From Acidobacteriota bacterium (GTDB lineage Bacteria > Acidobacteriota > Holophagae > Holophagales > Holophagaceae): DNA of 64,000 nt. Both the position numbers and the translations under genes were made by a program. Below, in pieces: positions 8,706 through 18,415 of the stretch. Within the stretch, counting starts at the first letter, position 1. Each line of letters starts with the position of its first letter. The notes under the pieces are model-generated. The model was not told the origin of the DNA. It did not search any database and saw only the letters and a list, made by a program, of their open reading frames with translations. The DNA lies in NCBI GenBank assembly GCA_021794095.1, contig JAJYRN010000012.1:29405-93404 (forward strand), written 5' to 3'.

Positions 8706-9761
8706 TCAAAAAAGGTCTACGTCGCCGGCGGCCAGGGAATCCCGCTTGACGGCTTTGAAGCGGATCTGCGCGGCCTCGACGGAGGCCAGATCCGCCAGCA
8801 GGGTCTGGAGGGCCGTGCCTTCGTCTTCCCCCCGGTCGAGGCCGGCTTCGAGGGCCTTCCAGGCGGTGGCCTGCTCCTGGAGGTTCCCCAGTTCCTGCTG
8901 GCAGGCCTGGAGGGTCTGGTGCACCAGATCCTCGAACTGGAGGCTGCGCACCACATGGCCGACCTGCTCTTCGATCTGCCGGGCGTTGACTTCCATCTCG
9001 GCCACCCGATCGCGCACCTTCCGGGTGCTTTCATCCAGGGCCTGGATGAGGGATTCGGAGTCGCCCCGGGACTGGATGGCGATGTTCAAATCCTTGCTCG
9101 CGATGGCCTGTACCTGGCTATCCGTGCGGATCAGGGCTTCCCGGGTGCCCTGGATCTGCTCCTGGATGGTGGCGCTCAGCGCCGTGCTGTGGTCCGCCAG
9201 CTTGGACACTTCCCCGGCCACCACCGCGAAGCCCGCGCCGAACTTCCGGGCGTGGGCGGCCTCGATGGTGGCGTTGAGGGCCAGGAGGTGGGTCTGCCCT
9301 GCGATGTCGCCCAGTTCCTGGAGCATGCCCTCCATGCGGTCCGAACGGGTGCGGATGTCCTCGACTTCTTCTACCAGTTGCATGGAGGATTTGGAGATCT
9401 CGAGCATGTTGCCCACAAAGGCATCGAGGGTGCCGATGATGCTGGCCGACAGGGTGGCGGTGGCTTCGGTGGAATCCATATTCTTGCCGGTGATGCGCAT
9501 GGCATCCTGCACCGAAAGGGCCAGATGGTGCTGGGCCTGCACCCGCGCACTCAGCGTTCTCAACGCTTGTTCCAGGGTCTGGGCCGCTTCGCCCACCAGG
9601 CTGTCCACCTGGCCCAGCTCCGAGTGGAGGAAGGCCACCTGGCCCTCAAGCATGAGGGCTTCCCGCTGCGCGATCTGGCGCACCAGCGACCGGTGAGGCG
9701 CCGCGACTTCCCCGGTCTGCGCTTCTTCGACCGAGGGCTTCCGCAAGGTCCATGCGGTCAT
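8706..9761 (-). CDS. Soluble methyl-accepting chemotaxis-like protein with CheZ-like motif
   Basis: A 351-residue protein with no TM segment. The central part is an MCP signalling domain with the hairpin tip [16 protein letters not shown] followed by [18 protein letters not shown], so it should bind CheA/CheW arrays in the cytosol. After the hairpin comes [12 protein letters not shown] (Asp278, Gln282), which resembles the D-x-x-x-Q active site of CheZ (QDFQDLTGQ in E. coli), and the chain ends in an acidic-hydrophobic tail, AAGDVDLF, like CheZ C-terminal CheY-binding peptides. The ATG overlaps the STAS stop by 4 nt (ATGA). No ligand domain is evident. An array scaffold, a CheY-P phosphatase or both are possible; the phosphatase idea is inference. 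Confidence 0.8.
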   Translation of the reverse strand: MTAWTLRKPSVEEAQTGEVAAPHRSLVRQIAQREALMLEGQVAFLHSELGQVDSLVGEAAQTLEQALRTLSARVQAQHHLALSVQDAMRITGKNMDSTEATATLSASIIGTLDAFVGNMLEISKSSMQLVEEVEDIRTRSDRMEGMLQELGDIAGQTHLLALNATIEAAHARKFGAGFAVVAGEVSKLADHSTALSATIQEQIQGTREALIRTDSQVQAIASKDLNIAIQSRGDSESLIQALDESTRKVRDRVAEMEVNARQIEEQVGHVVRSLQFEDLVHQTLQACQQELGNLQEQATAWKALEAGLDRGEDEGTALQTLLADLASVEAAQIRFKAVKRDSLAAGDVDLF

Positions 9762-10057
9762 GGCTGGCGCTCCAGAAGGGCGGCCAATCCGAGGGGCCGG
9801 AACCGTTCTGTCCACTCGGCCTTGAGACCGGTCAGCGACAGCGTCGCGCCCTGGGCCTTGGCCTGGCGCTCCAGGGCCAGCAGCAGCTGGAGGCCCGATA
9901 GATCCAGATCGCCAATACCGGAGAGATCCAGCATCAGCGGGCCCTGATGACCGGCGAGGCGGATCCGGAGCGCCTCGAACTGTTCCTGGATGCTGAACAG
10001 ATCGAGATCCCCCTGAAGGGCGAATGGGGCGGGTGAGGGTTTCTTGGGCATGGGCAT
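9758..10057 (-). CDS. STAS-domain protein in chemotaxis operon
   Basis: A 99-residue STAS protein. After a Pro/Lys-rich start, the core has [19 protein letters not shown], where Ser54 occupies the position of the phosphorylatable serine of SpoIIAA-like proteins. Its ATG forms a TGATG junction with the cheW stop (TTG 10060 is an upstream alternative), and its stop overlaps the soluble MCP start. STAS genes at this operon position are known in other chemosensory clusters, but their exact role is unclear. It differs clearly in sequence from the STAS protein at 3351-3662. Confidence 0.8.
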   Translation of the reverse strand: MPMPKKPSPAPFALQGDLDLFSIQEQFEALRIRLAGHQGPLMLDLSGIGDLDLSGLQLLLALERQAKAQGATLSLTGLKAEWTERFRPLGLAALLERQP

Positions 10058-10557
10058 CAAGGGGCGGCGGCCTCGATGGAGTGCAACTCTCCATCGGACA
10101 GAAGGCGGTCGAGGTCAAGGAGGATCAGCATGGATTCGCCGCCCTGGGCAGAGGGTTGGGTGGCCAGGCCCGCGATGAACTCTCGCCCGAGTTGGGCCTG
10201 GCCGCCCAGTTCAGGGGGTGGCTTGATGGCCGATCCATCCAGATCCACCACATCCGACACGGCATCCACTCGGATGCCCAGGGTGCGGCTCAGCACCTCG
10301 ACGATGATGATCACCGGGCGCCCGCCCTCGGGCGGATCCCCGAGGGAGAACCGCTGGCGGAGATCCAGAATGGGCACAATGGCTCCGCGCAGGTTGATGA
10401 CGCCCGGCATGTAAGGCGGAGACTTGGGAATGCGGGTGATGATGGCTTCGGCCTGGATTTCCCGGACCTTGAGGATGGGAATGCCATAGGCTTCGCCGGC
10501 CAGGGCGAAACACAAAACCTGGCTGAGCGTCTGAGCAGCGGATGGAAGGTTGGACAT
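10057..10557 (-). CDS. cheW: Chemotaxis coupling protein CheW
   Basis: A 166-residue CheW that bridges receptors to CheA. It shows the family's features: [20 protein letters not shown] at the start of the beta barrel, [18 protein letters not shown] in the middle, and a late STAS-free beta segment ending in [16 protein letters not shown] lies just before the ATG. It starts 27 nt after the large MCP gene and overlaps the STAS gene by 1 nt, so all three are likely co-transcribed. Confidence 0.94.
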   Translation of the reverse strand: MSNLPSAAQTLSQVLCFALAGEAYGIPILKVREIQAEAIITRIPKSPPYMPGVINLRGAIVPILDLRQRFSLGDPPEGGRPVIIIVEVLSRTLGIRVDAVSDVVDLDGSAIKPPPELGGQAQLGREFIAGLATQPSAQGGESMLILLDLDRLLSDGELHSIEAAAP

Positions 10558-10584
10558 GGCCTCTCCTGAGTGGCTGCCTGGGTG

Positions 10585-12318
10585 CTAGAAGGATTCCCAG
10601 CTGCCGTCTTCATCATCCTTGGGGGTGGGCACGGGGGGCTTCGTGGCGGACAACTCTGGGCGGGCGGCAGGTCGCTTGAGCACGGGAGCATGGGCCGCCG
10701 GGGCCTTCCTCGGGGCCGGAGCGGTGGCATGGGTCACGGTGGTGTGCTGGGGCTTGGCCTGGCCCCGGCGGACTTCCACCCCCGTCTTGAATCGGGCTAC
10801 GACCTCGGTGAGGGCGTGGGCCTGGGCATCCAGGGATTCCGCGGCGGCGGCGGCCTCCTCCACCAGAGCGGCGTTCTGCTGCGTCACTTCATCCATCTGC
10901 ACCACGGCCTTGTTGATCTCGTTCAGGGCGGTGCTCTGCTCCTGGGTGGCGCCCGCGATCTCCTCCACCAGGCTGGTGGCCCGCTGCACGTTGGTGACCA
11001 CCTCCTGGATGGTCTCCCCGGCGTGGGCGGCGACCTTGGTGCCGTCCTGAGACTTGGCCACGCTCTCGCGGATGAGCCCCTTGATCTCCTTGGCCGCATC
11101 GGCGCTGCGCTTGGCGAGATTGCGCACTTCGGCGGCCACCACGGCGAAGCCACGGCCCTGCTCGCCGGCCCGCGCGGCCTCCACGGCGGCGTTCAGGGCC
11201 AGCAGGTTGGTCTGGAAGGCGATCTCATCCACCACGCCGATGATCTCGTTGATCTTGGCGGAACTCTGGTTGATGGCCTCCATGGCGGAGATGACCTGGC
11301 CCACGGCTTCGCCGCCCTCCTGGGCCACCTTGCGGGCCCGGCCGGCTTCCTGGTTGGCGGAGCGGGCGTTGTCGGCGGTCTGGTTCACGTTGGAGGTAAT
11401 CTCCTCCATGCTGCTGGCGGTCTCCTCCAGGCTGGCGGCCTGTTCCTCGGTCCGACGGCTGAGATCCTGGTTGCCCATGGAGATCTCGCCCGATGCGGTG
11501 GAGATGGCCTGGGCGCTCTCCTGGATCTGCAACACCATTTCGCGCAGCCCCTCGTTCGTCTCGTTGAGGATGCGGCCCAGGGTGCCAAGTTCATCCTTGG
11601 ATCGCACCGCCACCCGCTGGGTGAGATCCCCCTGGGCTACGGTCTCGATCACATCCCCCACGGCCTTCAGGGGCTGGGTGATGCTGCGGGTGGTGAGATA
11701 GGCCAGCACTGCGCCGAGGATGAGGGCCAGCACGGTGCCGGTCACCATCATCATCAGGGCGCTCTGATAGGCCGCCTGGGCTTCGGCGTACTTCGCCTGC
11801 ATGTTCTGGTTGTAGTACTGAACGGATTTGGCGAGTTCATCCTGCCATGCCTGTTCGTTGCCGCGGGCCTCGCCCAGCATGAGCTTGGCAGCATCCTGGT
11901 TTTTGCCGGCCTGGGCCAGGGCCATCACCTGACCGTTGGAGGCGCGGGCCTTGGCCTTGGCTGTTTCGATCTCCGCGAAGAGATCCTTGCCACGTTGGGA
12001 CTCCTGGCTGGCCTCCAGTTTCTTGGAGGTCTCATCGTAGGAGGCGCGGGCCTTGGCGATGGCCTCCCGGGCGGTCTGCTGATCCGCTGCGTTGTTCAGG
12101 AGCAGGATCGTCCGCATCTCCCGTGAAATGGCGAATACCTGGTCGGTCATGTCACGCGCCATCTTGTCCTGCGCACTGTAGTGGGTGACGATCTGCTCCA
12201 TGTTGCCGTCAACGGCTCCCATGCGGTTCAGGCCAATGCCTGCGACCACCATGAGCAGGGCCAGGATGATCCCGAAACCCAGGGCGAGACGGGTTCCGAT
12301 CTTCAGGTTCGTGAGCAT
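10585..12318 (-). CDS. Transmembrane methyl-accepting chemotaxis protein with CheR-docking tail
   Basis: A 577-residue chemoreceptor: TM1 (about 10-30), a four-helix-bundle-like ligand domain (30-185), TM2 (about 187-210), HAMP, then the MCP signalling domain with the classic tip [20 protein letters not shown] flexible Ala/Pro/Lys linker of about 50 residues leads to the C-terminal pentapeptide SWESF, matching the xWxxF tether (NWETF in Tsr) that recruits CheR and CheB. The ATG at 12318 has GGAGG 4 nt upstream and begins directly at the TM1 region; an upstream open extension lacks receptor character. It is the first gene of the che operon. Confidence 0.93.
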   Translation of the reverse strand: MLTNLKIGTRLALGFGIILALLMVVAGIGLNRMGAVDGNMEQIVTHYSAQDKMARDMTDQVFAISREMRTILLLNNAADQQTAREAIAKARASYDETSKKLEASQESQRGKDLFAEIETAKAKARASNGQVMALAQAGKNQDAAKLMLGEARGNEQAWQDELAKSVQYYNQNMQAKYAEAQAAYQSALMMMVTGTVLALILGAVLAYLTTRSITQPLKAVGDVIETVAQGDLTQRVAVRSKDELGTLGRILNETNEGLREMVLQIQESAQAISTASGEISMGNQDLSRRTEEQAASLEETASSMEEITSNVNQTADNARSANQEAGRARKVAQEGGEAVGQVISAMEAINQSSAKINEIIGVVDEIAFQTNLLALNAAVEAARAGEQGRGFAVVAAEVRNLAKRSADAAKEIKGLIRESVAKSQDGTKVAAHAGETIQEVVTNVQRATSLVEEIAGATQEQSTALNEINKAVVQMDEVTQQNAALVEEAAAAAESLDAQAHALTEVVARFKTGVEVRRGQAKPQHTTVTHATAPAPRKAPAAHAPVLKRPAARPELSATKPPVPTPKDDEDGSWESF

Positions 12319-12583
12319 GGGGCCTCCAACTGGAAGGGACTGTGGGGAAGGGATTCCATACCGATGCCATCGGCGGATGGTGCCGGGATCAAACAAATGT
12401 TCGTTCGTGTGTGACATTGATCACAGGTGGGTCAAATAGTTGTTGAATCCAACATTAACGATGTCTGAAAACCGGTTGGAGCCTCAATACAGCCAGCCGG
12501 ATTAATGGCCTGCTGGCCCTGCCAGAACTCCTGCTCGCCGCCTTTCTGGCCGAAAGATTTTGGAGTGGACCACCGGGGCCCTA
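12319..12583. other. Divergent intergenic promoter region
   Basis: This 265-base gap separates the minus-strand chemotaxis operon from the plus-strand hybrid kinase. It is less GC-rich than its flanks and carries a perfect CRP-type palindrome and, 15 nt further right, a TGTTG-AATC-CAACA inverted repeat (12441-12454). No convincing sigma-70 pair was found on either strand. No tRNA or small ORF is evident. Confidence 0.6.
12410..12425. promoter_or_regulatory. CRP/FNR-family operator-like palindrome
   Basis: The sequence TGTGACATTGATCACA is a perfect TGTGA-N6-TCACA, the core consensus of E. coli CRP sites. It lies about 90-107 bp upstream of the MCP start codon and about 160 bp upstream of the hybrid kinase. 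A CRP-superfamily regulator could therefore control the che operon, the kinase or both. The regulator itself is not in this window, since the cNMP-binding protein at 60551-61315 has no visible DNA-binding domain. Confidence 0.55.
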
Positions 12584-15500
12584 ATGTCAAACCTCTTCCA
12601 GCCTGATCCTCCAACCCCTGTCGTCCGTAGCTGGGGGCGGGTGTCTTCGATCCGGTCCGCCTGGGTGGTCCTGGCGCTCTGCCTGGTGATCCTCGGGGGG
12701 GGCGGTTTCCTCCTGCAACGGCAGATTCGGAGCGCGCGTCGGGAAGCGCGGCAGGAACTGGCCACCATCGCCGACCTGAAGACCTCGCAGATCGCGGCCT
12801 GGTATGTCAGTCGCGAACACTTCGCGGACCGGATCCAGCACAACCGGATCCTGCAGGATCAGTTCCTGCGGATCCTGGATGGCACAGCCACTCCGCAAAC
12901 AAGGACCGACTTGGAAGCCTGGCTGGAGGATCTGCAGGCCGACGGCTACCAGCAGGTGGCGCTGTTCGGCCGCAGTGGCCAGGTGTTCCTGCGGGCGCCG
13001 AAGGCCGCGAAGTCCATCGTGTGGGATGCGACCGATCCGGATTTCCAGAAGGCCCTGGCTGTGGGACACGTTCTGATCCAGCGGCTGCACCGGGATGCGG
13101 CCGATCCGAACAGCCACTTGAGCGTGTGGGTGCCCGTGACCCAGCGAAAGGGCGGTACGCCGGTAGGCCTGCTGCTGCTCCAGGTGGATGTTTCTCCGTT
13201 CCTGGCGCCCTACCTGGCCACTTGGCCCCACACCAGCCCTACGGCTGAAACCCAGCTGGTGGAGCGGATCGGCAATGATGCGGTCTATCTGAACGATCAG
13301 CGCTTTCAGCCCGGAACGGCATTGACGCTGCGGATCCCCATCGAGGGCCATGCGGACCATCCGGCCGTCATGGCGGTGCTGGGCCGGGAGGGCCTGGTCA
13401 CGGGCCGCGACTACCGGAATGTGCCCGTGCTGGCGGTGCTCCGCAAGATTCCGGGCACCCCATGGTCCCTGGTCGCCAAGGTGGATCAATCCGAGATCTA
13501 TCGTTCCGCGCGCCAGGAGAGCTGGACCGGAGCCCTCATCCTGCTGATGATGGCGGGGCTGGTGGCAAGCGGTTCCGCGCTCCTCTTCCGCCAGCGTGCC
13601 CTGAACGAGGCCCGCGAGCTGCTTCAGCTCGAACAGGAAGCCAAGGCCTCCAATGAGCGGTACCGCCTTCTGATGGAGCGGGCCAACGACATCATCCTGG
13701 TGCTGGGCCGGGAGGGCCGCATCCTGGAGGCCAACGCCCAGGCCGTGGCGGCCTACGGGTACTCCCATGAGGAACTGCTGCGTCTAACCATCCTGGATCT
13801 CCGGGAACCTGAAACCCGGGAGATAGCTGCGCTTCAATTGGCGCGGGTCCAGAAGGGGGAAGCCCTGCGCTTCGATGCGCTGCACCGCCGGGCCGATGGC
13901 GCCGTGTTCCCGGTGGAGGTCTCGTCCACGCGGATTCCCATGGGTGAGGATGCGGCCCTGTTGAGCTTCATCCGCGACATCACTGAGCGGAAGGCGCAGG
14001 AAGACGCTCTGGAGCGCATGACCCGGCTCTATGCGGCGCTGAGCCAGGTGAACCAGGCCATCGTGTGGTCCAAGGATCGGCAGGCCCTGCTGGACAAGAT
14101 CTGCGAAGTGATGGTCGTCTTCGGGACGTTCAGCATGGCCTGGATCGGGTGGGATGATCCCGGAACCCATCAGGTGCGCGTGGAGGCGCACTATGGAGAC
14201 CGCTGGGGCATCCTCGACCGGGTGACGGTCCGCAGCGATGACACCCCGGAAGGCCGCGGCCCCCTGGGGACCGCCCTCCGGGAAGGACATCCCTGCCTGC
14301 TGAACGACTACCAGGGCGCGTCCGAATCGGCCCCCTGGCGCCAGGAGTTGCAGGCCTCGGGACTGGCTTCGATGGCGGCCTTCCCGATCCGGCAGGGCGG
14401 CGCGGTGGTGGGGGGGCTCGCCGTCTATGCCACAGGGAAGGACTTTTTCGGCCCCCATGAGGCTGCGCTGCTGGAAGAGGCCGCCGGAGATGTCTCTTTC
14501 GCCCTGGATCACCTGGCCAGTGAGGCGAAGCGCCTGGAGGCGGAGACGGCCCTGTGCGAACAGGAGCGCTTCCTGCGCGAGGCGGAGGAGGCGGGCGGCG
14601 TCGGTTGCTACACCTGGAATCTTCCAACCGACCGGTGGATTGCCACGCCCGCCCTGGAACGCATCTTCGGCATCGGGCCCGACCATCCGCGGGATCTCGC
14701 GGGGTGGCTGGCGCTGGTAGAGCCTTCCCATCGGGAGGCCCTGCGCGCCCATGTGGACGAACGCCTGGCGCAGCATGGCCCCTTCGATTATGAGTACCCC
14801 ATCCGCCGTCCCCTGGATGGGCAGCTCCTCTGGCTTCGCGGCACGGGTGAATTCCGCTGGGATGAGGCCGGTCAGCCTCTGGCGCTCACGGGCGTCATTC
14901 GCGATGTCACCGACCGGAAGGTCCGCGAGCTGGAACTGGCGCGGACCAACCGCCTCTACGCTGCCCTCAGCCAGGTGAACCAGGCCATCGTGTGGGCGAA
15001 GGACCGCCAGGATCTGCTGGACCGGGTCTGCCGCGTCCTGGTCGAACAAGGTGCCTTCAGCATGGCCTGGATCGGCTGGGAGGATCCAGCGATCCAGCGG
15101 GTACGGGTTTCCGCTTCCTTCGGGGATGCCCGCGGGATGCTGGACCGCGTGGTGGTGCGCACGGACGCTTCCCCCGAAGGGCGCGGGGCTGTGGGCCCGG
15201 CCATCACCCAGGGGCGTCCCTCAGTATTCAATGATCTCTTGGGAGATCCGCGTTCCGCGCCCTGGCAGGCGGAGCTAGCCGAGTCCGGGTTTGCGTCCAT
15301 GGCGGCCTTCCCGGTCCAGGAAGGCGGGGCGACCCGGGGGGCCATTGCCGTCTATGCCGCCGAGAAGGATTTCTTCGCCGCGCCTGAAGTGGCGCTTCTG
15401 GAAGAGGTGGCGAGGGATCTTTCCTTCGCCCTGGACCACCTGGCCAGCGAGGCCGAGCGGCGCGCCGCAGAAACGGCGCTGCAGGCTTCCGAGGACAAGT

Positions 15501-17896
15501 TCTCGAAGGCCTTCCATGCCAGTCCCGACAGCGTGGCCATCAACCGGGTGTCGGATGGCGTCTACCTGGATGTCAACGAGGGCTTCCAGGCCATGCTTGG
15601 CTATACCCTCGAGGAATCTCTGGGGCGCTCCTCCCGGAGCGGGGGACTTGATGTCTGGGCGCGGACCAGTGATCTGGAATGTCTTCAGGAAGGCCTGAAG
15701 CAGGAAGGCCGGGTCATGGGCCTGGAGGCTCTGTTCCGCCGCAAGGACGGTTCCATTCTCACGGGCCTCATGTCAGCCAGCCTCATGGAGGTGGGAGGCG
15801 AGCCCTGCTCGCTCACCATTACCCGCGACATCACCGATCGCAAGCTCCAGGAGCAGAAGCTGGAGCGCATGACCCAGCTCTACGCGGCCCTCAGCCAGGT
15901 GAACCAAGCCATCGTGTGGTCCAAGGGGCAGCAGGAGCTTCTGGAGAAGATCTGCGAAGTGATGGTCGTTTTCGGGAAGTTCAGCATGGCGTGGATCGGC
16001 GAAAACGATCCTGCCACCGTCACGGTGCGGCAGGTCGCGACCTACGGCGATGCGCACGGATACTTGGATTCCCTCCAGGTGCGCAGCGATGACACACCCA
16101 TGGGCCGGGGCCCCACGGGCATCGCCATCCGGGAAGAACGCGCCTGCATCATGAATGCTTTCCTGGAGGAATCCCGGACCCAGCCCTGGCACCAGCATGC
16201 CACCCGTTGCGGTTATGCGGCTTCGGCGGCCTTCCCCATCCGGCGGGAGGGTCAGATCTGGGGCGCGCTCACGGTCTATGCTCCCGTCGAGGGGTTCTTC
16301 GGCGAACATGAAGCGGCCCTGCTGGAAGAGGCCGCCATGGACATCTCGTTCGCCATGGACCACATGGCGGGGGAGGCCCGGCGCCGGGAAGCGGAAGCGG
16401 CCCAGGCCCGCCTGCTGGACATTATCGAATCCAGCCTGAACGAGATCTACATCTTCGATGCGGAGACCCTGCGGTTCGAGTACGTCAACCGCGGCGCCCA
16501 ACGCAACCTCGGCTACTCCATGGAATCCCTGCGGAACATGACGGCCGTGGAGTTGAAGCCTGAGTTCACGGAGACGACCTTCCGTGAGGCGATCGCCCCG
16601 CTTTTGGATCATGAGCAAGAGCACCTGGTGTTCGAGACGCTGAACCAGCGGGCCGATGGCAGCCGGTATCCCGTGGAGGTGCACCTCCAGCTGGTGGAGC
16701 AGGAGGGCGTACGGCGCTTCCTGGCGGTGATCCTGGACATCACGGAGCGGCGGCGCGCCGAGGATGAGCGCCGGGAACTCGAAGTCCAACTTCTCCAGAC
16801 CCAGAAACTCGAAAGCCTGGGCGCCCTCGCGGGGGGGCTGGCCCACGACATGAACAATGTGCTGGGCGCCGTTCTCGGCGTGGCCTCCACCCTGCGCGAG
16901 AAACAGGGGGAATCCGGGCCGGACGGAAAGCCGCTCGACACCATCATCCAGGCCTGTATGCGGGGCCGTGGTGTGGTCAAAAGCCTCCTCTATTTCGCCC
17001 GCAAGGATCTCCAGGAAGAACGGCCCATTGACCTGAACGCCCTGGTGCAGGAGATGGTCCAGCTCCTGGGCCAGACCACCCTGAAGCGCATCCAGCTCGA
17101 GATGAACCTCCAGGAGGGTCTCGCCCAGGTGCGCGGTGATGGCGGCGCGCTGAATCACGCCCTGATGAACCTCTGCGTCAACGCCCTGGATGCCATGCCC
17201 GAGGGCGGGAGCCTTCAGATCACAACGGCCGCCGTGCCGGATGGCGGTGTGGACCTGCGGGTCAAGGACACGGGTGTGGGCATGCTTCCGGCCGTGCTCG
17301 CCCGGTGCATGGAACCCTTCTACACCACCAAGCCCCGGGGCAAGGGCACGGGGCTGGGACTGCCCATGGTCCAGAGCACCATGCAGGCCCATGATGGCCG
17401 CTTCGAACTCCGGAGTGCTCCTGGCGAGGGCACCGAGGCCATCCTGCATTTCCCTCCCGCGCGCCTGCTGGCTCCCGCCGTGCCGGAATCACCTGTGGCG
17501 GAGTTACGGGCCGCGACGTCTGCCAGTCTCGACATCCTGCTGGTGGACGACGATGACCTGGTGCGCGATTCGGTGCAGGAGCTGCTGGGCCTCCTGGGCC
17601 ACCACTGCATCGCCGTTCCAGGCGGCCAGGAGGCCCTGGACCTCCTGGAATCGGGCCAGAAGGTGGACCTTGTCATTCTCGACATGAACATGCCCGGCAT
17701 GAGCGGGGCCCAAGCCCTGCCGAGGATCCTGGCCCTGCGCTCCGGGCTGCCGGTGATCCTGGCCACCGGCTACAGCAGCGAAGATTTGGCTCCCATCATG
17801 GCGGGCCGCAGCCATGTCCAGTCCATCTCGAAACCCTTCAGTGTCCTCGAGCTCAAGGCGCGGATCGAATCCCTGGCCAACCAGGGTCTGTCCTGA
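12584..17896 (+). CDS. Hybrid sensor histidine kinase with three tandem PAS-GAF units
   Basis: A 1770-residue membrane hybrid kinase. TM1 (about 26-46), a periplasmic double-Cache-like sensor, TM2 (about 313-334), then cytosolic PAS1 and GAF1, PAS2 and GAF2, PAS3 and GAF3, PAS4, HisKA with His1421 in GGLAHDMNNVLG, an HATPase_c domain with DTGVGM and GTGLGLPMV, and a C-terminal receiver with Asp1700 in ILDMNMPGM. Each GAF begins with a near-identical stretch, LYAALSQVNQAIVW, at residues 482, 791 and 1099, giving a period of about 308-309 residues. ATG 12584 was chosen; TTG 12560 is in frame. No strong ribosome site is visible. The C-terminal receiver suggests phosphotransfer onwards, perhaps to the response regulator two genes downstream. 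Confidence 0.92.
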   Translation: MSNLFQPDPPTPVVRSWGRVSSIRSAWVVLALCLVILGGGGFLLQRQIRSARREARQELATIADLKTSQIAAWYVSREHFADRIQHNRILQDQFLRILDGTATPQTRTDLEAWLEDLQADGYQQVALFGRSGQVFLRAPKAAKSIVWDATDPDFQKALAVGHVLIQRLHRDAADPNSHLSVWVPVTQRKGGTPVGLLLLQVDVSPFLAPYLATWPHTSPTAETQLVERIGNDAVYLNDQRFQPGTALTLRIPIEGHADHPAVMAVLGREGLVTGRDYRNVPVLAVLRKIPGTPWSLVAKVDQSEIYRSARQESWTGALILLMMAGLVASGSALLFRQRALNEARELLQLEQEAKASNERYRLLMERANDIILVLGREGRILEANAQAVAAYGYSHEELLRLTILDLREPETREIAALQLARVQKGEALRFDALHRRADGAVFPVEVSSTRIPMGEDAALLSFIRDITERKAQEDALERMTRLYAALSQVNQAIVWSKDRQALLDKICEVMVVFGTFSMAWIGWDDPGTHQVRVEAHYGDRWGILDRVTVRSDDTPEGRGPLGTALREGHPCLLNDYQGASESAPWRQELQASGLASMAAFPIRQGGAVVGGLAVYATGKDFFGPHEAALLEEAAGDVSFALDHLASEAKRLEAETALCEQERFLREAEEAGGVGCYTWNLPTDRWIATPALERIFGIGPDHPRDLAGWLALVEPSHREALRAHVDERLAQHGPFDYEYPIRRPLDGQLLWLRGTGEFRWDEAGQPLALTGVIRDVTDRKVRELELARTNRLYAALSQVNQAIVWAKDRQDLLDRVCRVLVEQGAFSMAWIGWEDPAIQRVRVSASFGDARGMLDRVVVRTDASPEGRGAVGPAITQGRPSVFNDLLGDPRSAPWQAELAESGFASMAAFPVQEGGATRGAIAVYAAEKDFFAAPEVALLEEVARDLSFALDHLASEAERRAAETALQASEDKFSKAFHASPDSVAINRVSDGVYLDVNEGFQAMLGYTLEESLGRSSRSGGLDVWARTSDLECLQEGLKQEGRVMGLEALFRRKDGSILTGLMSASLMEVGGEPCSLTITRDITDRKLQEQKLERMTQLYAALSQVNQAIVWSKGQQELLEKICEVMVVFGKFSMAWIGENDPATVTVRQVATYGDAHGYLDSLQVRSDDTPMGRGPTGIAIREERACIMNAFLEESRTQPWHQHATRCGYAASAAFPIRREGQIWGALTVYAPVEGFFGEHEAALLEEAAMDISFAMDHMAGEARRREAEAAQARLLDIIESSLNEIYIFDAETLRFEYVNRGAQRNLGYSMESLRNMTAVELKPEFTETTFREAIAPLLDHEQEHLVFETLNQRADGSRYPVEVHLQLVEQEGVRRFLAVILDITERRRAEDERRELEVQLLQTQKLESLGALAGGLAHDMNNVLGAVLGVASTLREKQGESGPDGKPLDTIIQACMRGRGVVKSLLYFARKDLQEERPIDLNALVQEMVQLLGQTTLKRIQLEMNLQEGLAQVRGDGGALNHALMNLCVNALDAMPEGGSLQITTAAVPDGGVDLRVKDTGVGMLPAVLARCMEPFYTTKPRGKGTGLGLPMVQSTMQAHDGRFELRSAPGEGTEAILHFPPARLLAPAVPESPVAELRAATSASLDILLVDDDDLVRDSVQELLGLLGHHCIAVPGGQEALDLLESGQKVDLVILDMNMPGMSGAQALPRILALRSGLPVILATGYSSEDLAPIMAGRSHVQSISKPFSVLELKARIESLANQGLS

Positions 17897-17976
17897 GGCA
17901 TTCCTGACCGGGACGTTATTCATGCATTCTCCGGAGCCTGACGAGAAGGAGTCCGAGGACATCCAAGGAGAATCCC

Positions 17977-18387
17977 ATGCCCATCGCCATCTGGAGCAGC
18001 CGCTTCGAGACGGGAATCCCCATCATTGACCAGCAGCACCAGGCCCTCTTCGAGGCCGTCAACAAGCTGGCGGATTCCTTCAAGAACGGTACCGCTTCGG
18101 CCCAGGTGAAGGCCAGCATGGATTTCCTCGTGAAGTACACGGTGGAGCACTTCCAGACCGAAGAGAAGTTCATGAAGGAGATGGGCTACCCCAAGCTCAG
18201 CTCCCACATGGCTGAACACGCCCAACTGGTGGCGAAGGCCAAGGACCTGCAGGCCCGGCTCGCCGAGGGGAAGCCTGTGACGGTCGAGGTGACTTCCTTC
18301 CTGGCGGACTGGCTGAAGCACCACATCAACGAAGTGGATATGGGCTACGTGGAATTCGCCAAGGCCAAGGCCCGCGAGAAAGCCTGA
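17977..18387 (+). CDS. Bacteriohemerythrin
   Basis: A 136-residue single-domain hemerythrin, a non-haem di-iron protein that binds O2 for storage, delivery or sensing. The iron ligands follow the family order: IIDQQHQALFE, VEHFQTEEKFM (His and Glu), SSHMAEH (two His) and WLKHHINEVDMGY (His and Asp). AAGGAG lies 6-7 nt before the ATG. It sits 80 nt after the hybrid kinase and 28 nt before the response regulator, which suggests a role in an oxygen-linked signalling unit; that link is inference from position. Confidence 0.94.
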   Translation: MPIAIWSSRFETGIPIIDQQHQALFEAVNKLADSFKNGTASAQVKASMDFLVKYTVEHFQTEEKFMKEMGYPKLSSHMAEHAQLVAKAKDLQARLAEGKPVTVEVTSFLADWLKHHINEVDMGYVEFAKAKAREKA

Positions 18388-18415
18388 CAGGCCCCACCCC
18401 AACTGGAGGCAGGCC

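Noticed and set aside
6359..8749. A 796-codon open frame opposite cheA and cheY
   Set aside because: Mirror-image artefact of high third-position GC in cheA; no start signal and no recognisable protein pattern.
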